Shown here: piece by piece, positions 22,019 to 34,490 of the stretch
Layout of the letters: every line of letters begins with the position of its first letter
Position numbering within the stretch: the first letter of the stretch is position 1
Source: Nageia nagi
Lineage: Eukaryota > Pinophyta
Direction: 5' to 3'
DNA length: 64,000 nucleotides
NCBI GenBank assembly: GCA_050084985.1
Contig: JBITNC010000001.1
Span: 182,528,001 to 182,592,000 of the forward strand
The notes under the pieces: generated by a model
Told to the model about the DNA's origin: nothing
What the model saw: the letters and a program-made list of their open reading frames with translations, nothing else
The model's database searches: none
Program-made: the position numbers and the translations under genes

Positions 22019-25000
22019 GGAGGTAAAATATGATTCTTACAAGTCCCATATCATTCTTGGAGATGAAAAAACCATTCAAGTTGAAGGCATGGGAGCTATG
22101 GAGGTGTCTACAAATGAAGGTAACAAGAACGTAAATGATATCTATTTCATTCCAAAATTGAAACATAATTTGTTGAGTGTTGGGCAAATGATGGAAAAGA
22201 ACTACAAACTTATGTTTGAGGATAGAAAATGTATGATTTATGATAAGAATCAAGGGTATAAGCATATCATCACTATTGCAATGATAAAGAATAGGCTGGT
22301 TCTTCTCCAATTTGGTGATAAAAGCTCAAATTTTGCTAATGTTGCTATTGATGATAAGATTTGGCTTTGGCATTTGAGATATGGGCTTATCAACTTTGCA
22401 AGTTTGAAGAGTTTGGTCTCAACTGAGATGGTATATGGGTTACCCAAGGTTCAAGATCATAAAGAAGTGTGTTTTGGATGTACTATGGGCAAGCATTCAA
22501 GATAAAGCTTCCCAAAAGGTCAAGCATGGAGAGCCTCTTATCCCCTCCAATTGGTTCGTAGTGATATCTATGGGCCAATGCCAACTCTAACTATTGGTAA
22601 AAGTATTTATTTCCTTACCTTCATTGATGATTGTACAAGAATGTGTTGGATTTACTTTCTTAAGCACAAGGATGAAGATTTTGCATACTTTAAGGAGTTC
22701 AATAATAATGTTGAATAGCAAAGTGGCTACTATTATTAAATATTTAAGAATATATAGAGGGGGGAGTTTTGTAGTAATGAATTCTTGAAATATTGTAAAT
22801 ATTATGGTGTGATAAGGCAATTCACTACTACTTACACTCTACAACAAAATGGTGTAGCTAAACATAAGAATAGAAATTTAGCTAATATGGCAAGAAGCAT
22901 GCTCCAAACTAAAGGATTAAGCAATATTTATTGGGCTAAAGTTATTAGGACAACAATGTGTATTTTAAATATAAGTCCTACCTCTACTTTGGATGGCATA
23001 ACTCCTTTTGATACATGGTATGAGAAAAGACCAAATGTAAATCATTTTAGAGTGTTTGGTTGCTTGGCTTAGGTGCATTTTCCAAAGGAACAAAGATAAA
23101 AATAAGATCTAAAAAGTGAACCTTGCATATTTATTAGCTATTATGAATCAAGCAAAGCATATAGGTTATACAATCCTAAAACTCACAAAGTTGTTGTTTC
23201 TAGAGATGTCATTTTTGATGAAGGGAGAGCATGGGGTCATCAAAAACAAGTTGTTGATGATGGATATGGTGATGAAAGCTCTTCTAATGTATAGTCTACT
23301 ATTCATCTTAGCTAAAAACTTGTGCATCCCAAAGCATCAAAAAGTCCACAAAATACCACACAAGTGCATTCCAAAGATGGTCCAAGCAATGGTGCAACTT
23401 CTTCTAGCAAAAATGGTAATGTAAGAGGTTATAGAACACTTACAAACCATGCTTTTTTTTTAAATGCTAGATCAAAATTTTTCAAAAAGGATAACAAGAA
23501 GACAAACTAAATAAGTAGATCAAGTAACTAAAAGGCTTTAAAATCTCCATTTGTATAGTGATAAATTGGATGGTGAACCAAAGGTTGAATTGGCTAGTTT
23601 TGCATTAGTAGCTACTGTTGATTTAGAGCCCTCTTATTTTGAAGATGCTTGTATTAATGATGTTTGGATGAAGGCCATGGAAGAAGAGATGCATTACATT
23701 GAAAAAAATGATACATGGGAGCTTGTTGAGCTTCCAAAAGGGAAAAAGGATGTAGGCTCTAAATGGGTCTATAAAACCAAGTTTAATGCAGATGGCACTA
23801 TTGAGAGATACAAGGCTAGGCTAGTAGCCAAAGGCTTCACATAGAGATATGGAATTGACTATGAGGAGACCTTTTCCCTTGTTTCCATACAAGAAACCAT
23901 TATAATTTTTCTCTCCATTGTTGCTCACAAAAATTGGAAAGTGTGCCACTTGGATGTCAAGAGTGCAATCATGAATGGTTATCTTGATGAAGAAGTATAT
24001 GATACTCAACCCCAAGGTTTTGAAGAGAGAGGTAAAGAGAATCATGTCTACAAGTTGAAAAAGGATTTTTATGGTCTCAATCAATCCCATAAGGCTTGAT
24101 ACTCATAGATAGATGGGTATTTCCAGAATTATGGGTTCACAAGAAAAAAAAGTGAACCAACTCTCTACTATAAGCATGATGGTACTAATATTTTACTAGT
24201 TTGTTTATATGTTGATGATCTTTTTTACATGGGTAGTAATTCTAGTTTAAATGATGCTTTTAAACACTCCATGATGTAATAATTTGAGATGAAATATCTT
24301 TGTCTTATGCACTTTTTTTGGGTTCAAAGATTTATCAAGATGATAGTCAAATTTCTATTGCTCAAACCAAGTATGCTAATGATCTGTTACACAAGTTTGG
24401 TATGGATGATTATATAGCTATTATCAATCCTATTTCACATGGAGAACACTTGAATAAATAAGATGGGGTTGCTGAAGTTGATGTACACATCTATTGAAGC
24501 CTAGTTGGGAGCTTGATGTTCCTCACAAATTCCAAACCAAATATCTATCATGTTATCTCACTTGTGTCTAGGTACATGAGCACCCCTTCAAAGAACCATC
24601 TATAAGAAGCAAAAAGAATTTTGAGATATGTGAAAGGCACATCATATTTTGGCATCCATTACCTCAAGAACAAAGCTATGAAATATTATGAGTATAGTGA
24701 CAGTGATTGGGTAACAATATTGATGATCGTAAGTCTACTTCTAGTAATTATTTTAGCCTTGGATCTAGGTTAGTTACTTGGTCTTCCTAGAAACAAAAAA
24801 ATTGTAGCATTATCTTCCATTGAAGCTGATTACATTGCCATCACCATTGCTAGTGCATAAGCCTTGTAGATGCAAAAAGTCCTTGAAGATATTGGAAAAA
24901 AATAAATTGGTGTCACCACCTTGTATTGTGATAACTAGAGTGACATTCAGTTGATAAAGAACCCTATGCACCATTCTAGATGCAAATATTTTGACATGAA

Positions 25001-25110
25001 GTACCATTTTATTAGAGATATGGTGGAAAAATAAGTTGTTAAATTGCATTATTGTAACACTAAGGATAAGTTGGTTGACTTATTTACCAAGGACATTGCT
25101 ACACATTAGT
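22019..25110 (+). pseudogene. Copia pol remnant (integrase, RT, RNase H)
   Basis: Seen in order: ILGDEKTIQVEGMGAMEV (end of protease region, 22050-22110); LKHNLLSVGQM; WLWHLRYGLINFASLKSL and CFGCTMGKHSR (GAG-pre-integrase, to 22505); integrase core with SDIYGPMPTL and FIDDCTRM (22560-22640) and QQNGVAKHKNRN (22842-22877), where copia integrases normally have QNGVAERKNR, so the catalytic Glu is Lys; then TPFDTWYEKRPNVNHFRVFG. Reverse transcriptase: WMKAMEEEMHYIEKNDTWEL, GSKWVYKTKFNADGTIERYK (23620-23840), and YVDDL at 24208-24222. RNase H-like remnants run to about 25050. Frequent stops and frameshifts occur (for example TAA ending the frame at 22505, and TAG after AKGFT). The protein replicated the element in cytoplasmic particles and the nucleus; this copy is inactive. 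Confidence 0.85.
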
Positions 25111-25150
25111 TTGTAAAGTTGAGAGACTACTTGGTTTGCCCTTTACCTTT

Positions 25151-25158
25151 AAGGAGGA
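25151..25158 (+). promoter_or_regulatory. Polypurine tract of the copia element
   Basis: AAGGAGGA directly precedes ATA and then TGTTGGAGCATTTAAT, the start of the 3' LTR. Position and composition are as expected for plus-strand priming. Confidence 0.7.
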
Positions 25159-25161
25159 ATA

Positions 25162-25620
25162 TGTTGGAGCATTTAATTTTGTAAACACATTAGTATTAAA
25201 TGTGTTTACATTTCATATTAGGTTAAAATATGATTGTATTTTGTTCCTACTAATCATGTTTTTCCTACTCTTTAAAATGCGATCATATTTCTAGAAACCC
25301 CTTACATTTTGATAATGTTCCTAGGTAATTATGAGTTATTTATGATTTTTGGTCATTTTTTCTTCATTACACATTCTTGTAGGGTTTGTTACTTATATAG
25401 AATGATGGGAGAATGGTTCATAGTATAATGTAAATCCCATTTAGCTAATTTCATAAGTTTTAGTGTATTTGTGTAATTATCCTTAAGCATTCATTTTTTG
25501 AAATTTGTAACCTCAATGAGCTTAGATTAGTTACTCATTGAGGGCCTATAAATTGTACTTTGAATTTTTTGAAAAACCAATCTTAGTATGTGTTTGAATT
25601 CTTATTTATTCTTTTATTAA
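25162..25620 (+). repeat. 3' LTR of the copia element (right end approximate)
   Basis: Begins TGTTGGAGCATTTAAT just after the polypurine tract. The 5' partner is missing, so the right end is set where gypsy coding sense resumes on the - strand (about 25607-25622). Confidence 0.55.
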
Positions 25621-25862
25621 TCCCCCTTCAAAATCCATTGAAATAATTTCACAAGTATGGTGAGGAATTGGAAGTGGTAGATACGAATCCAATTTCCTAT
25701 TGCTAGGTTTGCTAGTGAAACACTTTACACACCCCCTTATATACTTGACAACTTGCTCTTGTATTTTTTCTAATACACATACCTTTGTAAATTTACAATT
25801 GTCTTACTAATCCCAAAATTACAAGGAACTTTTAAAGTATGAGCTTCATTTACCAACTTGAT
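25607..25862 (-). pseudogene. Ty3/gypsy integrase fragment: zinc-binding domain and start of core
   Basis: The - strand reads AHTLKVPCNFGISKTIVNLQ, RYVYWKKIQEQVVKYIRGCV, KCFTSKPSNRKLDSYLPLPI, then ISMDFEGGL. This is the HHCC region (C..C pair visible as CVKC) and first core strand of a plant Ty3/gypsy integrase, with the first catalytic Asp in SMDF. It is uninterrupted over about 80 codons, better kept than the rest of the element. The protein should continue through about 150 residues of integrase core before SPFDCV at 22018, but the copia element lies between and that core is not present on either side. Confidence 0.8.
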
Positions 25863-28551
25863 TCATTCTTCTTCTAGAATACAAAATACTTTATACTTAT
25901 AGAGTAAGCTATATTTAATATGAAATTCATCCATGCCTTCTCAATTTTGTATATATGACTAGAATATTAAAGTGGTAAATGAAGTGGTTTAGGATGGAGA
26001 AATCCAAATGGGAGAGGAAGCTGAATATAGATAATTAAAAAGTATAAATGCACTCAAAGGAAATCCAATAGCTACTCCTAAATGAACAACCTATCCTTAG
26101 GATCCCCATGATTCCAATTTGCAAGAGGATGAATGGTTGCAAGTGATAGATAAAAATAAGAAAAATAAGAAGAAGATAAAAATAGGATAAACTGGGGAAA
26201 CCATAGTAAAGGAAGCTCATTTTTATATAAAGATAGTAACCATAAGCATTCATAAGAAGGTTGAAAAGGAGTCAAAACATAGAGGAAGATGAAGTGTAGG
26301 AGATTAGAGAATTAAGGAAAGAAATTAGAATGTGTATAATGAGAAGAAAGGCACTCTAAATAATTTTTGGGAAGAGATTCCCTAAAATAACTTATAGGAT
26401 TTAATGAAGCCTAACATCTAAGATTTTTTAGAGCTTGCTCTTAGGCTACGAAGATGGTAGAAATTTGAGATTTAGGAGGTTTACATTAGTTTTATATTTA
26501 TTCACTTGCCCAATATATATGTTGTGGTAAGTATGATGAAACTAAGTTATTAGTTTTAGGAAGTACACATTATTATTATTGAATATATGAAATATTTTGT
26601 AAATATAGGTTTTGAGGCCCTATTTATTTTGAAAACTCGCTTTAACTTTTTACCAATATATAAAATTCCCACTTGATGCAACCACACATAAATGCCTACA
26701 AGTAGCCAAAATCTATGCTCTAATATCACTTATTAAGAATCTAATAGAATTAAAAGGGGAGTTTACCTTGAATACCAAAGGAAATATTAAAATATAGAAT
26801 AGTCAATAAATTTGAAATGCAACAAGTAAACCAATTAGAATAATGCACTCATATTAATAACAAGATAATATAATAGAATAACTTTACTAATAATAATATA
26901 AATTGCAAGCTACTTCAAGGGGGATTCCACCTTACAACTCAAAAAAGAATCAATTTTTCAAGATGATTCTATTTACCCCTCCTATAATATTTATAGACTT
27001 CCTACCCTAACCCTAATTAGAAATTTAATTCAAAATGTTGATTCATCTTATAAAAATATAATGGTTCACATCACTAGCCAACATGAGTTGCTAATTAAAA
27101 TAACTAGTAATTATAATTAAACCTAATTAAATATTATGATGTGGGATCCTAAAATTCATAGGGCATAAACATTGTAGTTGTTGCTAAAGGTGGTCTAGAA
27201 AGCATGTCAACAATCCTATTGGTGCTACCTTTCTTGTATTTTATGATGAGGCAAAATTTTTAATGGAATCCCATCCATCTAAAGTGCCTTTATTATTTCA
27301 ACTTGGATTGAGTTTGTAAATATTATAATGGTTGATTATCAATGTGAATTATTTTCTACTTTCCCATCAGGTAATGCTTTCATGATCCAAAAAAATAGAT
27401 CAATAAAAAATAACAACCTTGAAAACTCTTATCATAGTAAAAAAAACCTCATTATGAGTAGGAAGGTAGAAAAACACTTATCATGGTCATAAAATACTTA
27501 TCATGGATAGAAAATACTTACTATGTGTGGGAAAAATTTATCATGGGAAAATACCTATGAAGGTTTTAGAAAATTATTTCCATAATGTAGAAAAGTAAAT
27601 AGTGATATCATCATCTTAGCAATGCACCAAGCAAAAGGTTTTCCTGGAACATGGTACCACTTTTTTTTATATCATTAATCTAGGTTCACAAGAAGCATTG
27701 TAAAAGGCTTTACTGAAGCATGACACTAATTCTATTGACATTATTAGCCTAGATTTAGGGAATGTAATGTAAAATACCTTATCAAGAATAGTATAAGTGA
27801 TGTCAAGGTGATGTTGATGTTAGCACTTTTTGGTACAACATCTGAGTAGATGACCTAGCTTTGCATAATGATGCAGGTCCATAGGAAATCATTAGTTTCA
27901 TAAATTATGATGCAACTACTCAAATAAAGGCCCAACAATTGTTTATGTTCTTAGAAATGGCTCGATGATCATTGATATTCACCTATAACCATCCAAATGA
28001 CTTGACATGTATAAAAAGGGGAGTTAACTTGATTAGGAGGGTGGCAATTTATGGAAGAGGTAAAAAAGGTCATGAGAAATCCATCAAATATCATTTTCAC
28101 TTATAAATGCTTGGAGCTCCATTAGAGGAGCCTCATTTTTTGCATCTTTTGAAAAATAATTGATGTAAGGAGGAAAGAACAAGATTTTTCTAGTAGAGGA
28201 GGAGTATATTTTTTGTATGAGAAAAGTTTGTAGACTTAGAAGTTGCAAAACAAGGCCTCTTTGGGTCATATATAATCTTCTTATATAATGAATAAAATGA
28301 AATACTCTTGAATCTACTATATTTTTATGTTATCTATAACATATATGAATATAGTATATAATACTAATTTTATATAAATATAAATAAATGAACATTTGCA
28401 TTTATGTGTAGGGAATATATATTAGAAAAAAATTAAATCATAAGAATTTGTACTTTAGGATCTATGTATGCTATTATAAGAATCTAAAGATTACAAATCA
28501 TATGGTATCAAAGAATCATTAGATTTTTTTAATATTATTTACTTTTCTTAA
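25863..28551. other. Degenerate AT-rich DNA, probably old retroelement debris
   Basis: No clear coding region. On the - strand at 26730-26716, AGTGATATTAGAGCA resembles the initiator-Met primer site (AGTGGTATCAGAGC), so an old - strand 5' LTR may lie to its right at about 26735-27150; I could not find its partner. Around 27420-27570 a short motif, AAAATACTTATCATGG, recurs three to four times. The frames at 26035-26275 and 28084-28269 look like noise. Confidence 0.4.
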
Positions 28552-28552
28552 A

Positions 28553-28622
<70 letters not shown>
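28552..28622. repeat. (TA)n(TG)n microsatellite
   Basis: A short TA run passes into about 28 uninterrupted TG units (28566-28622). It lies only about 40 bp outside the left end of the inverted-repeat-bounded element that starts near 28665. The open frame over it (Cys-Val repeats) is an artefact. Confidence 0.95.
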
Positions 28623-28624
<2 letters not shown>

Positions 28625-28664
28625 TAAAAGAATATGTTTTACCCTTGCATGCTAGTTGCAACAA

Positions 28665-29420
28665 TGGAAGATCCTATCCTTTAGCAAAATTCACACATAT
28701 ATTATGGGCATATATCAAAAATATCACTAGGCATATATCAATTCCACCACTACCATCTCCACCCAATTTTGCCACTCTGCTTTGATATATTATGGGCATA
28801 TATTGAAATTGATATTATGGGCATATATTGAAATTTATATTATGGGTGTATATTAAATTCTATCACTTGACTACCTTATGACTTCATTGCTATGCCTAGA
28901 TATATCACCAATGTATATAGAAGCTATAACATGGATGTATGTCAAGAGGAACTAGAAAACTCTGCCACTCCGATGAGATATATCATAGGCATATATATAA
29001 CCTATATCATGGTACTATAGCAAGAACTTGAAAAAATTTGGAATTTGTGGCCTAGATATATCATGGGTGTATAGTGAGAAACATGAAAAAAATAGAAATT
29101 TTGAAAATAGATATATTATGGGCATATATTGCTTAGGATAACATGGGTGTATATCAAGAAATAAGAGCAAAAAATGTTCAAATTTTTGGATGAGATATAT
29201 TACGGGTGTAAAGAGGTTATATTATGGGTGTATAGTGAGAAATAAGAATGGAAATTTTTTAAATTTTGAATCAGATATATTACAGATGTATAGTGGTTAT
29301 ATTATGGGCATATAATGAGAACTACAAAAATTTAACTATAATTTTAGTTATATTATAGGAATATAGTGAACATATCATGGGCGTATAGCAAGAATTATAA
29401 ATACAAATTTAAATTTTAGG
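28665..29420. repeat. Left terminal inverted repeat of the MULE
   Basis: Built of loosely spaced TATATTATGGGCATATA and TATATCATGGGTGTATAG words with GTGAGAAA spacers. It pairs with 51775-52244. Strong pairing covers 28665-28720 and 29040-29415. An extra stretch of about 300 bp (28725-29035), made of similar words, has no counterpart at the right end, so this TIR has grown or the other has shrunk. Confidence 0.8.
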
Positions 29421-30245
29421 CATGTATCCCCCATTCCTATTTTCTCAAATATTCAAAACAAAAGATGATGATCTCACCTTGAAATATTTGTAGACCATTC
29501 TTGATGGTGTCACCAAGATGAGCTCTCTTACTCATACTCATATGCTTGTATCACCTATCTAATTTTTTTATTCTTCATACACATTTATAATTTGTTTATT
29601 TTTTTTTTATTCATCAGCTAAAAAAACCCTAACTAGATCCTATGAAATTGTAGAGCATTCTATACGATACCACTATGTGGAGCTTTCTACCAGTAGTGGC
29701 ATGATGACCATCTTGGTATGCATTCCTATTAAATTCATTTGGTTAGGTTTTTCCTTGTCGATTCTCTACATGGGATTTTTTGGTTAGGTTTTTTATTATT
29801 CTTTTCTTGTGATAGAAATACACTTTTAAAGATTATTCAATTTAATAACAAACCCTATTTTAAATTTCAAAATTTGGAGCATTGTTTGATAATGTGTAGG
29901 GTTTAGGATTTAGGGTAATTTTACTATATAAATTATTTGATAATGTATCATTCAATAATGTATTATTTGATATTTTATTTTCTATTTGTAATAATTGTAT
30001 AGATTCATAGTTAGTTTTTTTCTACTTAGAACCATCCTTCTTATGAGATTAACAAATACATATAAATGAAATACTCTTTTAATCAATTTTTTATGTATTT
30101 ATAAACCCTATTACAAATTTTCCAATTTTGAGCATTTTTTTGAAAAAATTGGGAAATCAAAATTGACAATGTTCAAATTCTTCTACAGTTATTTTAAATC
30201 CTACTAAAACTAAGTTTCTTTATGATTCTTCAATTTCTCATTAAT
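29421..30245. other. Left subterminal region of MULE copy 2, no genes seen
   Basis: Lies between the left TIR and the start of homology with copy 1. It is AT-rich, with no protein-like frame and no counterpart in copy 1. Confidence 0.5.
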
Positions 30246-31279
30246 TTCCTTACTCCATTTACCCTCTTATGAACTTAAATCCAACTACATCCATGTCTAT
30301 TTCTTATTCCTCAATATTTCATCAATGTCCTTATTCATTCATCATCATCCAAGTTTCCTACTTCTATATAACAAAATTGAAATAAGAACATAATATGGAG
30401 TATATTTAGTCTCCACCAAATTAAAGAATGCTTCCACAAATACCCTAATTCCTACAATATTATGTAATGCAAAAGCACCTAGGATAAAGATACATTTCAT
30501 ATTGGTAATAAATTTGATAGCTTACTCATGTGATTCATCAGATGAAAGAGTTTAAGGGCATCCTTGATGTATGTAGCCTTGAATTGCATATCCTTTAATC
30601 ATTTCATTCCTTGAAACTATGTTTGAATCATGTCTACTAGGTAACTAAAAATCACAACATGTGATAGATAAATACTTTTACTTAGTCTTTGATGTATTGA
30701 TAAACCTTGTTGCAAGTTTGTACTTTGAATATGTAGCATTTTGTTTCATTGCAAGGAAGTTGTACTCATAATTTAGAAGTATGTTGTAGAAATATCCCCA
30801 TCAACGATGGTATGTACCAAATAATATACATTTGATTTTTATTATTTTATGTGGGTAGTACAAGTATATGTTGATCCTCTATTTATTTATTTTAGGAACA
30901 CATTATACAAATTTTTGAGGAGGATTTTAGGAGCTTACATTGGGTACCTTATCATAGAGAGATCTTTGTAGATTTTGTTGCAGGAGAATGGATAGCCACT
31001 AGGAAGGGTGATAGAATTTAATATTTTTCCATCTTTTAAATTATGGTTTGATCAATTATGTTCAAAAGGATGATAAGTAGAGGTTAGAATAACATAGGAG
31101 CCAAGATCATGATGGTGCACCACCAGTTCCTTCTATACCAAGAGGTAGGAGACCAATTGATGGCATTAAAAAGTCATCATCCTATAACCAAAATAAATAT
31201 AGAATATAGGCAAGATATAAATAAGGTGATGCTAAGATAATTTAATAGTAAGCATTATAGAGTGTTAGGGGTCTTTGTT

Positions 31280-31533
31280 TTGAGTATGATGTCAAAGATA
31301 GAAAAATATTACCAGAACAAATCATTGTTGAAATGCAAATAAAATTGGAAGAGTATAATTCTAAGCATAGTAAGAAAAAGAGAAAATTGCAACATTATAA
31401 ACATGAATTTAGTAAGAGGCATGTGAAATTTATCATACAAGGGAAGGTAATAAAACAACATTTAATTAAGAATTATGAAAAATTCAAAAAACTATTATTG
31501 TTAGATATTTTTATAAATATACAATATTGTTGA
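31280..31533 (+). pseudogene. Repeat A + strand region 1, copy 2, lysine-rich
   Basis: Frame: VRGLCFEYDVKDRKILPEQI, then MQIKLEEYNSKHSKKKRKLQ and HEFSKRHVKFIIQGK. It is open from 31333 to a stop at 31533. The upstream part is in the same frame, so the original protein extended further. It is basic and probably helical. Copy 1 (3640-3890) is broken. Family not recognised. Confidence 0.4.
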
Positions 31534-31734
31534 TTATTGACATCATAAAATTGTTGACAAGATTATCCACATATTCCTAAATTTATATCAAATGCTTATG
31601 CAATTAATGATATTTATGTTTCATAATAATTATATTTTTAATTAAGTATTGACTTCATTTCTTGTGCAAGAAAATGTTCATCCATAAGTACAGGAATGTG
31701 TAAATGATGGATCATTTACTACCAAAAAGAATCA

Positions 31735-31996
31735 AAAGGTTCATCTCCTTGACCCTCATGGTAATATAGTGGGGTTTGGTAATGTGCACAATGATTATCC
31801 TACTGGTACATGCCATAATAGCACTATTAGAGAGGGGCATATTTCCATAGAGGTGATATCATGTAATTTTAATGGTTACATGCTACCCATACCTAATGAG
31901 TATGCTACTAATTTGAGAGAAGATATTTGAAACTTTATGTTATGGGAAACTAAATCACTACAACCTGATTGCCAACCTCTTGTTAAAACCCAATAG
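31735..31996 (+). pseudogene. Repeat A + strand region 2, copy 2, beta-rich domain
   Basis: Reads VHLLDPHGNIVGFGNVHND, then TIREGHISIEVISCNFNG, YMLPIPNEYATNLRED, a stop, then NFMLWETKSLQPDCQP. It keeps the first strand (HLLDPHGNIVG) that copy 1 has lost to a short deletion. The pattern resembles DUF8039-like domains of plant transposon proteins; this assignment is tentative. Confidence 0.4.
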
Positions 31997-32599
31997 ATAT
32001 AATCATTCCTAGTTTTACATCAAATGTTTACTATTTATTTCATAAGAAGTATGTTTTTAAATTAACTTTTCATTTTAGCATTTTATTTATGATATAGGAT
32101 AACATGCATAAAGTAATGGAGTAGAAGGAGGATGTAAACAAAGGAAAAGGGCATAAAGAGGCAAAGTTCCATGAATGGCATGTTGTAGATGCTACAACAT
32201 GGACCCACACATTACACAATCCATATAATATGCTATAAATGGTACAAAATAGGTATTATTCATTCCATAAATATCATAATTTATTCAAAGTTGATTTAAA
32301 CATTTTGAAAGTGATGTTCACCAATGCATCATTTTCTTTATGATATAGGATAACATGCATAAAGGAATAGAGTAGAATGAGGGTGCCAATAAAGGAATGG
32401 AAAAGAATTAGGATTTAAATGAAGGATAAGGTTGTGAAGAGGTTGGTTTCCCATAATAGCATGTTGTAGATGATGTAAAGTGGACCCATCCCATTACATA
32501 AGAAACATAGGATGTAATAAATGACATAGTGCAGGTATTCTTCATGCTATTTGTAGTGAATATTTTCTATATTTATACATATTTTTTGCATACATGTAC

Positions 32600-33690
32600 A
32601 TGAATATAGGCCCTTTTCTAAAAACTCATATGCATATCCTATAATTAAAGTAATCTTTCATTGATACCCATACCTTTTCCATAGCCCCCTATATTTGGTG
32701 GCACATGCCTAAAAAATACTAGCAAGGTTGTAGTGTTAGATTTTACAACTAATAATTACATCTTCCTATAAGTATTTAAGTCCTTGTTATAAAACCCATG
32801 TTGTGCATATCCTATGATCATTGCACACCATGAAACTATGTCTGCATCATGCATTCTATCAATCTACTCTTTTATGGATGCCCATACCTTCTTCCATAGC
32901 CCTCTTTGGTGGCACATGCCTATTGAATGCTAGAAAAGATTGTAAAGTTGAGTTTTACACCTAAAAAATGCAACTATGTAGGACCTTTTCTAAAAATCAT
33001 GTTGTGCATATCCTATGATCACTGCCCATGCCTAAAGAATGTTGGTAAGGTTGCAAAGTTAGATTTTACACCTGATAATTACATCTTCCTACAAGTATAT
33101 TTTGTGCATATCCTATGATATTTGTAGACCATGAAAGTGTTTCTACATCATGCATTCTATCAATGTACTCTTTAATGGATGCCCATACTTTTTTCCATAG
33201 TTCCCTTTGGTGCCACATACTTCAAGAATGATGGCAATGTTGTAGAGTTAAGTTTTATAATTCATAATTGCATCTAGCTATAAGTATTTAAGGCCTTGTT
33301 CAAAAATCCATGTTGGGCACATCCTTTGATCATTGCACATTATAAAACTATGTTTGTATCATGCATTTTATCAAACTAGTCTTTGATGGATGCCCATACC
33401 TTCTTATAAAACTTGATTTGGTGGCACATGCCTATCGAATGTTGGCAAAGCTTATAAAGTCTGATTTTACACCTAACAAATGCAAGTATGTAGAGCCTTT
33501 TTTGAAAATCCTTTTTGTCCATATCCTTTAATCATTACACACCATGAAACTATGTTTGCATCATGCATCTTACCAAAAAAAATTTATGTCTTCTCTATGC
33601 TTCCAAGTATGTAGAGCATTTTTCAAAAATCCATGTTGTGCATATCCTGTTATCATTGCATACCATGAAATTGTGTCTATCTACACTTAA
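32600..33690. repeat. Expanded tandem array in repeat A copy 2, about 7 units near 200 bp
   Basis: GTGCATATCCTATGATCATT and variants recur near 32628, 32805, 33003, 33103, 33312, 33516 and 33634. Each is followed by a CATCATGCATTCTATCAA block and usually GATGCCCATACCTT. Copy 1 has about four units at 4840-5400. Open frames such as 32927-33118 come from the repeats. Confidence 0.7.
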
Positions 33691-34294
33691 CAATGTTTAA
33701 GGGAAATCATTATGTAGCCATGAATTACTATATAAGTAGAATATTGTACATATTTTTTTCAACATGTTTATTTGAGTTTAAGGGCATCCTAATTTTCTTT
33801 TTCATGCATAATAATAGGACAATGAGGAATTACATGTAGAGGAAGATGATGGTCAATGTAGTAATGCTCTTATGGCCACATGAGAGAATTTTTGTTTATC
33901 AAACTTGAATGACAAAATTGTTATAAAATCTCTAATATATTTCACTTCAGTAGACCAACAAGTTGGTTGGGGGTGGGTGCTTGTTAATTTTTTTATATAT
34001 TCCTTATAGGTTGGTTACATGTACACCCTAATATTTTGACTAACTAGAAATAACTTGATGCACTAATAACAACATGGATGGGAAGAATGGAACATGCTAA
34101 AATAGATTCTATCCTTGAAAGATAAATATTAGATGGATATTTTGATTTGGATTACATTCTTGAGCATAAGTTGAATTTCATGACCATTGACTTTATTTAT
34201 TCCAAACAGGCCTTACTTAAGGCAAAGGGTACGATGGCAACATTCAAAGTACTAGAGGATAACTATTAACAAAATGTTGAATGTCATTTTAGAA

Positions 34295-34490
34295 ACTCTT
34301 AGAATTTACATAGTTACATGGGCTGATAATTTTTACATTTTTATTATTGATGAACATGCATGTTACATTTTTAAAACTCTTGGTCACATACTGAATGAAA
34401 ACTACATACAAGGATATGTTATGAAGTTTAATGAATAGATGGAAGTGTGGGAGAAGGAAAAAGGGAAAAAAAAATAAGGATGAAGAATAC
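34295..34490 (+). pseudogene. Repeat A + strand region 3, copy 2
   Basis: Counterpart of 5930-6230: VTWADNFYIFIIDEHACYIF, TLGHILNENYIQGYVMKF, a stop, then EVWEKEKGKKK. Shared with copy 1, hence once coding. It is unassigned, with at most a faint likeness to the His/Asp strands of Ulp1-type proteases. Confidence 0.3.

Larger units (their letters stand above)
22019..25620 (+). mobile_element. Ty1/copia retrotransposon, 5'-truncated, with 3' LTR
   Basis: A + strand copia element with the copia gene order (protease end, integrase, reverse transcriptase, RNase H), a polypurine tract and one LTR. The 5' LTR, primer site, gag and most of the protease are missing. Both ends lie inside a - strand gypsy integrase. 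Sequence from about 25595 to 25625 could belong to either element, so the right end is approximate, and no target-site duplication can be shown. Confidence 0.8.

Noticed and set aside
26716-27150. A second gypsy 5' LTR paired with repeat B
   Set aside because: A primer-like site is present, but no matching LTR partner was found between 19000 and 21400.
28567-28785. Open frame rich in Cys-Val repeats
   Set aside because: It is the translation of a TG microsatellite running into TIR sequence, not a gene.
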